A stretch of DNA of 35,228 bases from Guillardia theta CCMP2712. Lineage: Eukaryota; Cryptophyceae; Pyrenomonadales; Geminigeraceae. This document shows positions 7,731-15,358 of the stretch, in pieces. The translations under genes and the position numbers were made by a program. The notes beneath the pieces are model-generated. The model was not told where the DNA came from and did no database searches. It saw nothing but the letters and a program-made list of their open reading frames with translations. How positions within the stretch are numbered: position 1 is the stretch's first letter; every line of letters begins with the position of its first letter. The DNA lies in the NCBI RefSeq assembly GCF_000315625.1, contig NW_005434533.1, positions 1-35,228 of the forward strand. Reading direction: 5' to 3'.

Positions 7731-9941
7731 AGCTTGTGCCGCAGGGGGGGAGTCTAGTGACATCCCCTCTGCGTCGTCCGCCTTGCTCCCTTCCTCCGGT
7801 TCCTCTTCCATTCCGGCCTCTTTCATCTGTAGTTCAGTGCTCAACATGAACTTTAGTTCGTCGTTATCTCCCAGCATTCCTACCGAAGAGATTACTGTCT
7901 CCTCTAGGAATTTATTCAATGCAATGAAGAGCAGGTCAGTCTTAAACTGCTTCTCTTCTTTGGGGGCAAAAGCGCTTTGCTTGCGCTTCGCGACCTTCCA
8001 TGTATGCTTCTCAACGATTCGTTGGACTCGCTCTTTGAAGCCCTTACTCTGGGTATCCCATGTCGCTCCAGTGCCTTTATCAGCCCATTCTTGCAGCGTG
8101 GAGAAGGACGCGTTGCCTGGACTGTCTAAGGCGACCTGCATGTCGTGCACAGCATCGTCAAGACGAAGTAAGGTCTTTCCTTGCTGTTGTAGGTCATTGT
8201 TAACTACTTCCGCGATAGCTGTCTTGATCTCAGCAATTACTACCTCTGCTTCCGCGTCGGGCAGGTTTGTTTCGTTGATGATTGAGTTCAGTTCAATCTC
8301 TTTCCACACGGTTCCGCCTGCTCTGGTTCCCGGCGTTTGTGATCTGGCTTGGTCAGATTGATCCTGTGTTGCCTGAGGCGACACTTTGAGGTTCAGACTA
8401 CTTGCTGTCGTCTGGATCTCAACTGTGCCTTGCCAGCAGAGAAGGTGTGTGGGGAATTCAGCCATCATCTTTCTTGCACTCCTTTCACTTCGTAGCCTGA
8501 GAATAATTCCAGACCCATCCCACATCCCCGTCTCTGCGTCACATTGGATGTGTACCCGCTGCAGCTCTTTTTCAACCTGTGGGTCCCAGCATGCGACAGA
8601 CCTCCGGATGTTTCGGATGACTTTGGCTCTGCCCGTTTCGTCACTGGCGCAGATTTTTTCAATCTCACTTCGAGAGAACTTCCCTGATGGCACTGGGGAG
8701 GAGATTTGCACTGAGTACAGCATCTCTGCCCCCGTTGCCGTTGCCGCCTCCTGTCGCACAGCATTCTTCGTATGCTTGAGCATAGTCGTTGCTTCCATTT
8801 GAACTGAAAACCATTTCAGTATTTTGTCATTCTCTGAGACCAATCCCAAAGTGACTCCTGCTCGATCTTTTCCATGTCGATCGAATGCCTGGAGGACGAT
8901 GTCCGCTACTTCCAGGCTCGAACAAGTCGCGATCCAGTCTACCTCTCTGTTCTGGTTGACTGTGTCTATTCCTACCGCTGCAAACACCTTCTTTGGCGGC
9001 AGGTTCCTCTTGGGGGGGAGGTTCACTGTCATTCCCGCGTTTGGGATCAGGTCGATAATTGCTAGGCCCTGTTTCAAGCACAACTGCCTGTAGATCTCAC
9101 ATATATCACCTGTACTCGAATCATTGAGCTTAAGGAGTTGGGCCACCTCCGCTAGGATTCCGACTCTGCCCATGTTCTCCTTCTTTGGTCGCATCTTGAA
9201 CGAGATCGGTGGGTTGGCTGCTGGGTTCACTGCTAGGATCCTCCTTCCAGCCACCTTAAAGGTACCTTCTCCTTTCCAGAATTTCTCTGCCGCCTCGTTG
9301 CGGACAAAGGTGATCACTGCTGGGATCTCTTCTGCCTTCGCCAGGTCAGGCTTGAGGGGAGCCTTGAAGATCAAACTCCTGCTGTCTTGCGTCTGATCTA
9401 CGATCAAGCCTTGCTCTTCCAGCTTGACGCATAAGTTTTCAACCTGTCTGGAGAAGTATGCAGGTATCCCTAGTACCTTCATGGTAATCGTCTGCACACT
9501 CGTGCCCTGGTCATCATAAGACCTGGCCTCCATCTGCCGTTGCCTGTCTGCTAGAAATTCGGACAGGTACCACTGCCTGGCATCATCCCCCCACTGCCCG
9601 AGACCTTTCAGACTCTCCAGTGATGAAGGTTCAGCAAAGCTGCATGTGTGACTGATGGCTTCGGCTAAGGCTTCCAAGGATATCTCTTTGGCTTTCAGAG
9701 CTTTGCTCGTCCTGCTTTTGGGATTCTGCCTTGCGAAGTCATCCAGTCGTCGCACAAGCTCAGCTGGTGACGGCATCGTTCCAGTTTCCGTCTGCCTCTT
9801 GAGGTAGCTGGAGGTACGGTACTGCACGATCTCGTCAGGGTTCACAATAGATATTGGCCACATGCTTCGGAGCATTCTCAATGGTTTCCCAAGCTTCCGT
9901 CGTTCCTGGCGGCTCTTACTCCACCAGCGCAGGGGTACCAC
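7728..9941 (-). CDS. LINE ORF1 protein (RNA-binding-type ORF1, family unrecognised)
   Basis: This open frame of up to 737 residues precedes ORF2 on the same strand. LINE ORF1 proteins normally bind the element RNA; that role is inferred from position, since I recognise no RRM, CCHC knuckle or esterase domain. The second copy at 10664-12807 aligns along most of the length: GLIVDQTQDSRSLIFKAP here against GLIVDSVQESKAIMWKAP there, followed by a shared AEEIP. Both end in a long acidic tail. The ATG at about 9875 (MLRSMWPIS...) is the more likely start, because the other copy also begins there (MMKVFAT...); the first 22 residues would then be 5' UTR. The stop TAA overlaps the ORF2 ATG as TAATG. 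Confidence 0.85.
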   Translation of the reverse strand: MVPLRWWSKSRQERRKLGKPLRMLRSMWPISIVNPDEIVQYRTSSYLKRQTETGTMPSPAELVRRLDDFARQNPKSRTSKALKAKEISLEALAEAISHTCSFAEPSSLESLKGLGQWGDDARQWYLSEFLADRQRQMEARSYDDQGTSVQTITMKVLGIPAYFSRQVENLCVKLEEQGLIVDQTQDSRSLIFKAPLKPDLAKAEEIPAVITFVRNEAAEKFWKGEGTFKVAGRRILAVNPAANPPISFKMRPKKENMGRVGILAEVAQLLKLNDSSTGDICEIYRQLCLKQGLAIIDLIPNAGMTVNLPPKRNLPPKKVFAAVGIDTVNQNREVDWIATCSSLEVADIVLQAFDRHGKDRAGVTLGLVSENDKILKWFSVQMEATTMLKHTKNAVRQEAATATGAEMLYSVQISSPVPSGKFSRSEIEKICASDETGRAKVIRNIRRSVACWDPQVEKELQRVHIQCDAETGMWDGSGIILRLRSERSARKMMAEFPTHLLCWQGTVEIQTTASSLNLKVSPQATQDQSDQARSQTPGTRAGGTVWKEIELNSIINETNLPDAEAEVVIAEIKTAIAEVVNNDLQQQGKTLLRLDDAVHDMQVALDSPGNASFSTLQEWADKGTGATWDTQSKGFKERVQRIVEKHTWKVAKRKQSAFAPKEEKQFKTDLLFIALNKFLEETVISSVGMLGDNDELKFMLSTELQMKEAGMEEEPEEGSKADDAEGMSLDSPPAAQA

Positions 9942-9950
9942 AGATCTGCA

Positions 9951-10178
9951 TGCCAGGAAATAAGGAACCTGCCAGGAAATAAGGAACCTGCCAGGAAATA
10001 AGGAACCTGCCAGGAAATAAGGAACCTGCCAGGAAATAAGGAACCTGCCAGGAAATAAGGAACCTGCCAGGAAATAAGGAACCTGCCAGGAAATAAGGAA
10101 CCTGCCAGGAAATAAGGAACCTGCCAGGAAATAAGGAACCTGCCAGGAAATAAGGAACCTGCCAGGAAATAAGGAACC
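9951..10178. repeat. 19-bp tandem repeat, 12 perfect copies
   Basis: The unit TGCCAGGAAATAAGGAACC repeats 12 times without visible change. It ends 76 bp upstream of the likely ORF1 start on the sense strand. Because 57 is three units, one frame reads a 19-residue repeat; this is a by-product of the period and not a gene. The position matches that of 5' UTR monomer promoters in some LINEs, which is inference only. Confidence 0.97.
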
Positions 10179-10204
10179 TCCTAAACATAAGGAACCTTAG
10201 GGTT

Positions 10205-10237
10205 CTAAACCCTAAACCCTAAACCCTAAACCCTAAA
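10205..10237. repeat. Interstitial telomere repeat CCCTAAA, about 4 copies
   Basis: This is a short CCCTAAA array (TTTAGGG on the minus strand) between two blocks of the 19-bp repeat. The CCCTAAA type is the plant and green/red-lineage algal telomere repeat. Confidence 0.95.
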
Positions 10238-10291
10238 GGAAATAAGGAACCTGCCAGGAAATAAGGAACCTGCCAGGAAATAAGGAACCTG
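10238..10291. repeat. 19-bp tandem repeat, second block of about 3 copies
   Basis: The unit is identical to that of the 9951-10178 array. The block is separated from it by a degenerate unit and a CCCTAAA stretch, and is followed directly by another CCCTAAA array. Confidence 0.95.
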
Positions 10292-10338
10292 AACCCTAAA
10301 CCCTAAACCCTAAACCCTAAACCCTAAACCCTAAACCC
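10292..10338. repeat. Interstitial telomere repeat CCCTAAA, about 6.5 copies
   Basis: This is a near-perfect array. On the sense strand of the orphan ORF1 copy it lies about 330 bp downstream of the ORF stop, so telomere repeat follows the 3' end of one element copy and precedes the 5' end of the next. Confidence 0.95.
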
Positions 10339-10424
10339 GCGCGAGCACTGGGAGTACACGGCCTACAATGCGAACCCTGCTTCTGAGGTCTCTTTCTACT
10401 TTCTACTTCTGCTGTCTTCTCTTG

Positions 10425-10640
10425 GCTTCCTCAGCCTCAGTCAGGAGAGTTGCCTCTCCTCACCTTGGCCTTCGGTCGCCACCTACTCTACCTCCATTCA
10501 GCTTCCTCAGCCTCAGTCAGGAGAGTTGCCTCTCCTCACCTTGGCCTTCGGTCGCCACCTACTCCTCCTCCATTCAGCTTCCTCAGCCTCAGTCAGGAGA
10601 GTTGCCTCTCCTCACCTTGGCCTTCGGTCGCCTCCTACCT
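10425..10640. repeat. 76-bp tandem repeat, about 2.8 copies
   Basis: Units start at 10425, 10501 and 10577 with GCTTCCTCAGCCTCAGTCAG and are almost identical; the last is cut off after the CTTCGGTCGCC segment. It lies just downstream of the orphan ORF1 stop on the sense strand. Open frames here on the plus strand are by-products. Confidence 0.93.
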
Positions 10641-10663
10641 TCTCTCCTTACCTTGAGCTCAGC

Positions 10664-12807
10664 TCAAGCTCGGTACGGGCTCGCCCCGTCTTCTTCCTCG
10701 CCATCGCCTTGCTCTTCCTCCATGTCTTCCTCTTCTTCGTCATCTTCCCTCATCTCCACCCGCAGTCGGTCCTTCTTGTCCACCTTCAGCGAGCAGGCCA
10801 GCACGTGCATCTCTGCGAATTTACTCAGTGCTATGAACAGGAAGCTAAGAGATCGACGCTCGATGTCGTCGCTCTCCGCCTCCTGCTCAAGCTCAGCAGC
10901 TGCCGTTGCCCGTGGCGAGAACGCGCTGCCCCTCCTTGCCTTCTTGCTCTCTCCTTGCACGCGAGTCCAGCGCTTGCTCTGCAGCCACTTCCCCAGCTTC
11001 TCCTTGAGAACGTTGCGTCCCACTCCCTGCTCCTCTGGCGTCTTCGCCCACTCTCCCAGCGACATGAACTCCAGGCTCCCCGGAGAGTAGAACGTGTCGT
11101 GGAGGTTGCCAACAGCCTTGTCCAGGACCAGCTTGATCGGCTCGCTCGTCCCCGTCTCGTTCAAAGAAGCTGCATCTTCGATGACTGCTGACAGCTCGCT
11201 GACAAGCTGCATGTCCTCTTGGCTTGACGGAGATGCTGCCTCCATTGTGATCCTCTCCAGGTCTGTAAACTCCAGCCACTCTCCCTCGCTCTCCGCCTGT
11301 CGCTGCGCTGCGTCGCTGGTGCCCCGCTGACCAGCCGCCTCAGAGTCAGGCTCCTTGTCGAAGCCGACTGCTTCGAGCTTGGTTGCTGCGCCTTCGAGAT
11401 AGAAGGGCAGCTCCTTCATCATGCGTCGAGCATCCTCCGTGGAGCCGAGGAGGATGCATAGCTTGGACCCGTTCCAGGACTTCGTGTTCAAATCCTCCTC
11501 CATGTCGATGCCTTCAACTTTGATCTCGAGCCTGTTAGCGATCTCCAACAAGACTCTCTTGACTCTTGCGATGGACGTGTTGCCGCCGTTGCACAGCCCC
11601 TCCATCTCCTTCCTCGTGAAGCGACCAGATGCCGCCGTCGACTTGATGATGATCTTGATCTCCTTGCCGTCCTTGCCGCCTGCCTTCTTCTGCATCCTTG
11701 ATGCCTTCTTCAACTTATTTCTGGACACAAAGCGATCAGCTGTCAACTCGACTGCGAGCGCCTCTCTGATCTTCGGGTCCTCGCTGAACAGAGTCAGGTG
11801 TACTCCCTCCATCGCTTCGCTCTCTCGGAAAGCTCGAAATGCTGTATCATTCGCCTCTGGGCAGCTCGAGGAGACGATCCACTCCACCTCCCTCTGTCTC
11901 CAGATGACGTTGGCCCCTACAGCGATGAAGCCTTTCTGACCTAAGCCTTTGTGGACTTGCTGTCCTGGCGCCCCAGCGACCAGCATGCCTGCCAGCGGCT
12001 GGAGTTGGACCGCTGCAAGGGACTGGCGCAGCAGCTGATACCGGTAGACATCAGCAATTTCGGCTGTTGTCATGCCGCCCAAGGTTAGCAGGTGAGTCAG
12101 CTCTGCCAAGCTGCCCCCTTTGCCCCAGGGTCCTCTCTTGGCTCGAATCTTGAAAGATCGATCGTGCACGATGCTCACATGTACAGCTGTGAACTTGCGA
12201 CCATCGATCGCGAAGTCCTCTCTTCCCTGCCAGAGCTTCTCCGCTTGTGCATTGCGGAGGAAGGAAACAGTCACCGGGATCTCCTCAGCACTCGCTATCT
12301 CGGGTCTATACGGAGCCTTCCACATGATTGCTTTACTCTCTTGCACTGAGTCTACGATCAGTCCGATCTCTTCGAATTTCTTCTTCAGCTTTTCTTCATG
12401 GTTGACATACACCGAGGAGATGCCCAGGAGAGTCACGGAGATGAAGGAAGTCACCTCGTTGCCTGCTGAGACGGTGTATGTCTCGACCTTCTCCTTCTTG
12501 GCTTCTTCAATCTGCTGCATAAACCACTCTCAGTGGATGCGTCACTCCATCCAGTCATTGCTTCTTGTAGAAGCTCGCGTCGTGCCTGCTGACATGTCGA
12601 GCGGATGGCTTCTGCGATAGCGTCGGGGGTGCATCCCTCCACAGCCTTGCAAGCCTGAGCTGTCCTGTTAGGAAAACGTTTCGCGAAGCTCTTCACTTTC
12701 TCGACAAGATCAGCTTCGAGGACCGCGGCATCCACAAGCTCGCCCTGCGTGTATTGGCATGATCTCCGATGATACAGGCGCGATGATGTTGCGAACACTT
12801 TCATCAT
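10664..12807 (-). pseudogene. Orphan second copy of LINE ORF1, frameshifted, no ORF2
   Basis: Two frames (12807 to about 12530, and about 12530 to 10664) together match the ORF1 at 7728-9941. The N-terminal part has TPDAIAEAIRSTC against EALAEAISHTC. The main part shares GLIVD, KAP, AEEIP, SGRFTRKE/SGKFSRSE and an acidic C-terminal tail. The frame changes around 12525-12535, where one frame reads into the ORF1-like EWFMQQIEE segment only after a one-base shift. The coding sequence is clearly more GC-rich than the first copy and the proteins have diverged, so this is a different subfamily and not a recent duplicate. No endonuclease or RT follows; repeats and telomere sequence follow instead. 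It is probably a dead fragment, but more than 600 residues remain open. Confidence 0.85.
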
Positions 12808-12928
12808 ACTGAAGAACCATACTTAGAAAGCTATTTGAAGTATACAAACCTCTTGCTCGCAGCTTCCTTGGCGCCCTGGCGGCTTCCCCTACACCTGGCA
12901 GGGAGCCATGCTGCCGAAAATAACGGCG
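12808..12928. other. 5' flank of the orphan ORF1 copy
   Basis: These 121 bp lie between the orphan ORF1 start and the telomere repeat at 12929. The block CTCGCAGCTTCCT occurs here (about 12853) and again at about 12990, on the other side of the telomere array, so this short region is partly duplicated across the array. Confidence 0.5.
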
Positions 12929-12961
12929 CCCTAAACCCTAAACCCTAAACCCTAAACCCTA
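12929..12961. repeat. Interstitial telomere repeat CCCTAAA, about 4.5 copies
   Basis: This is a clean CCCTAAA array upstream (sense strand) of the orphan ORF1. It is flanked on both sides by the related motif CTCGCAGCTTCCT. Confidence 0.95.
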
Positions 12962-13043
12962 GAAGCTGTTTCAACTCTACCTAACCCTTGCTCGCAGCTT
13001 CCTCCGGTCCCCTTGCGCTCTCCCTACGCGCCGCAGAGCAGCA

Positions 13044-13358
13044 TGCTTTTACTAAGGCCGGCCTGCTTTTACTAAGGCCGGCCTGCTTTTACTAAGGCCG
13101 GCCTCTGCTTTTACTAAGGCCGGCCTGCTTTTACTAAGGCCGGCCTGCTTTTACTAAGGCCGGCCTCTGCTTTTACTAAGGCCGGCCTCTGCTTTTACTA
13201 AGGCTGGCCTGCTTTTACTAAGGCCGGCCTCTGCTTTTACTAAGCCTGGCCGGCCTGCTTTTACTAAGGCCGGCCTGCTTTTACTAAGGCCGGCCTGCTT
13301 TTACTAAGGCCGGCCTCTGCTTTTACTAAGGCCGGCCTGCTTTTACTAAGGCCGGCCT
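13044..13358. repeat. 20/22-bp tandem repeat, 15 copies, with GGCCGGCC palindrome
   Basis: The unit is TGCTTTTACTAAGGCCGGCC, with a CT dinucleotide present or absent between units. There are 15 copies; one has GGCTGG in place of GGCCGG and one has a 3-bp insertion near 13245. Each unit carries the 8-bp palindrome GGCCGGCC. The array is directly followed by telomere repeats. Confidence 0.95.
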
Positions 13359-13360
13359 AT

Positions 13361-13402
13361 AAACCCTAAACCCTAAACCCTAAACCCTAAACCCTAAACC
13401 CT
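13361..13402. repeat. Interstitial telomere repeat CCCTAAA, about 5.5 copies
   Basis: This array joins the 20/22-bp repeat block on its left to possible LINE 3'-end sequence on its right. It has the same orientation as all other arrays in the window. Confidence 0.95.
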
Positions 13403-13660
13403 TGGCATCCAGGATTCGATCGCTGTTTCGTTGTTTCTGTGAAGTTTTTCCATAGTCCTCAGTTCCGGGCCGCCCGTGCCGCGCCTCCCCCGGGCCCGGC
13501 TTGACGGTTTCAGTGTGACCGTCTACCTGTCCATTTGTTGCGCTAAGTCCTTGTCCCTTCCCTGCCTGCCGTCTGTGAGGCTTCCCCTTCGGTCTGTCGT
13601 TGACCTTTCCCCTGTCGTCTTCCAACCTCGTTGACCTTTCCCCTGTCAGAGTCGTCTTCC
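13403..13660 (-). mobile_element. Possible 3' remnant of a third LINE copy
   Basis: The sense strand carries CAGGCAGGGAAGG with similar flanking bases to the 3' end of the complete element (about 50-90), and ends directly at a TTTAGGG array. A block GTTGACCTTTCCCCTGTC is duplicated within it (about 13599 and 13631). A short frame (13380-13625) is probably not a gene. The similarity was judged by eye and is modest. Confidence 0.35.
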
Positions 13661-13662
13661 AA

Positions 13663-13706
13663 TTGCCCTAAAACCCTAGTAGTAAAACCCTAAACCCTCA
13701 AAACCC
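13663..13706. repeat. Degenerate telomere repeats
   Basis: CCCTAAAA, CCCTAG, CCCTAAA and CCCTCAAAA units mark the right edge of the telomere-repeat/LINE zone, just before the first cellular gene. Confidence 0.75.
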
Positions 13707-13717
13707 TCTGGACTAAG

Positions 13718-13726
13718 TTTATATAA
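13718..13726 (+). promoter_or_regulatory. Candidate TATA box of the carrier gene
   Basis: TTTATATAA stands about 160 bp before the likely start of the mitochondrial carrier gene. It is the only clear TATA-like element in this gap. It is unproven and lies right at the edge of the telomere-repeat zone. Confidence 0.4.
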
Positions 13727-13883
13727 GGGGTTGTTTGTGCTTCGCTCGAAAATGCCACGACGTCATGCAGACGGCATAAACAAGGACTTTTCAAGAATTT
13801 AATTTCAGAGCTATGAAAAGAACTTGAGCTCATACTTATCCCATGCATGGAGAAGGCTTTTTAGCCTCCATAGCGAAAGGATT

Positions 13884-15358
13884 ATGATGGAAGAAGGAGC
13901 TGAAATGATTCGTTTGCAAACAAAGCGGAAAGAAGAAGATTATGAAAGAGAGTTTTCAAGATGTTCTTTTCAACCTGCTTTTCTTCCATCTACCTTGCAG
14001 TGTATTGTTGTAATCACCCTACTTCTTTCAATTATCACACTCTCCACTCAATTGAGCAGTCAAATTCAATCATGGTGGATCAGTGCTCTGGAAGGCGGGA
14101 TTCCTGGTGCCGCCGCCATGGTCGTACAGGTTCCTCAGTGCAACTCAAGATTTGCGATCAATAACCTCTGATGTTCTATTCTTCTCTGCAGGTCTTCGCT
14201 CTTCTATGGCTTCGAACCACAATGAACTACCAGTATCGATATGGCGGGAGCATGAAACAGGCGCTGCTGCATCTCTACAGGGAAGGAGGGATCCCAAGAC
14301 TGTATGCTGGGCTTCTTCCTGCTCTGATTCAAGGCGTGCTAACATGATACTTGTTTGTCCCTTGTGTTCTAATGCCTTCACAGGTCCCCTTGCTCGATTT
14401 GGTGACACAGCAGCAAACAACGGCGTACAAACAGCCTTGAGATCGCTCGAAGGCATTCTAAGCATGCCTTTGTGCCTACATCTCACTTGTCGTCTCTCCA
14501 GCAACAAAGGACTGGTCAACTGCAACCGTTTCCCTCGTCTGCTCCCTAGTGGCCGGGTTGTTTCGGATTTTGCTTGTGCCTCTCGAGGTTGTCAAGACGA
14601 CTTTGCAGGTTCCTGAAGCTTAAAATGTGAGTATGCGATTGACAGAGAGGTCAGGTAGAAGGACGGTCCGGGTTTGTTTCTCTATTGAGAAGAGTTTCTC
14701 AACGTGGCTTCTGCTGCTTGTTTGAAGGAGTCCTCGCTACCTTTGCTGCTCACTTCTGTGGTCATTATCCCTGGTTTGCGACTCGCAATTTCCTTACCGG
14801 GTGACGAAAAACTGTAAATCATCATGGTCAATTTGACAATATCTCGTTCCTGTCCGTGCCGTTCAGTATTTGGACGAAATCAGACGATGCACCTTTCAAT
14901 GTTTTCAGGAATGCAGTCATCGGTGAACGAGAAAAACCTGGTTTAAGAGAAGATAATGAATCATGCAGGATTGCTGGCGTCGATTGTAGCAGATACGTTT
15001 TCAAATCCTGCAAGGGTAATCAAAACATACAAACAGGTACTGAATCGTTCGGGTTATTTTTTCATTTTTCATTTTCATCGCTGGCAGACAAGCATGGAGC
15101 AGATAAGTTACCTCAGCGCAATCCAACAAGTTTGTACAGGGATCAAACATCACTCGCTAACTTCATGCAAAGGTGCTGGCGCAAGGAGGCTTCCAAGGAT
15201 TTTTCACTCGGGGGCTGGGAACGAAGGTTTTCTGTAATGCAATACAGGCAAGCTTGTTTGGGAAACACATATTTCTGACATCTCTTCAAAAGTCAATGTT
15301 TTTCAACATCACCTGGGAGCTCTTCCAAGAGAAATACAAACTTCTAAGATCTGCCTAG
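13884..15358 (+). CDS. Mitochondrial carrier family protein
   Basis: Transporters of this family sit in the inner mitochondrial (or another organellar) membrane and have three carrier repeats. Hand-spliced exons: start-14129, 14192-14333, 14384-14452, 14502-14608, 14655-14800, 14867-14922, 14969-15036, 15088-15129, 15173-15247, 15293-15358. Diagnostic stretches are LEGGIPG, REGGIPRLYAGLLPALIQ, GPLARFGDTAANNG, VPLEVVKTTLQVEG, GHYPWFAT, SNPARVIKTYKQ and GFFTRGLGTK, typical of an algal/plant carrier subgroup of unknown substrate. Three introns (14334-14383, 14453-14501, 15248-15292) use GC-AG ends; the conserved frame leaves no GT alternative. The first exon is uncertain: 13884 is the first in-frame ATG of an open stretch, but an extra intron near 13970-14055 or an upstream exon is possible. 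The stop lies inside the 3' end of the opposite phosphatase gene. Confidence 0.88.

Larger units (their letters stand above)
1..9941 (-). mobile_element. Non-LTR (LINE-type) retrotransposon, ORF1 + ORF2, one frame break
   Basis: Two long open frames on the minus strand form a bicistronic LINE. ORF1 is followed by an ORF2 coding for a Ulp1-like protease, an APE endonuclease and a reverse transcriptase. The RT is cut by one frame change and continues in a second frame with the thumb, an RNase H-like region and a CCHC finger. About 9.7 kb stays open apart from that break, so the copy looks young. The left end (3' UTR) runs into or beyond the window edge, so no poly(A) tail or target-site duplication can be seen. 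Tandem 19-bp repeats and TTTAGGG arrays lie directly upstream on the sense strand. Architecture is certain to the level of LINE; clade is not assigned. Confidence 0.93.

Noticed and set aside
9916-10188. 90-residue frame with a perfect 19-residue repeat (FLISWQVPYFLAGSLFPGR)
   Set aside because: It is the translation of the 19-bp DNA repeat (3 x 19 = 57 bp); any open frame there repeats in the same way.
9951-13358. CRISPR-like reading of the short tandem arrays
   Set aside because: Units are directly adjacent with no unique spacers, in an intron-containing eukaryotic genome.
9951-13706. HeT-A/TART-like addition of elements to chromosome ends as telomere replacement
   Set aside because: End-primed addition would put the element sense strand on the C-rich strand with 5' ends facing the terminus; here the sense strand is the G-rich strand. 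Target-primed insertion within telomere repeats fits better.
14334-14383. GT-AG reading of this intron (donor at 14336, giving VPLLDLV)
   Set aside because: It leads to a stop codon soon after and destroys the conserved GPLARFGDTAANNG stretch, while the GC-AG border keeps it.
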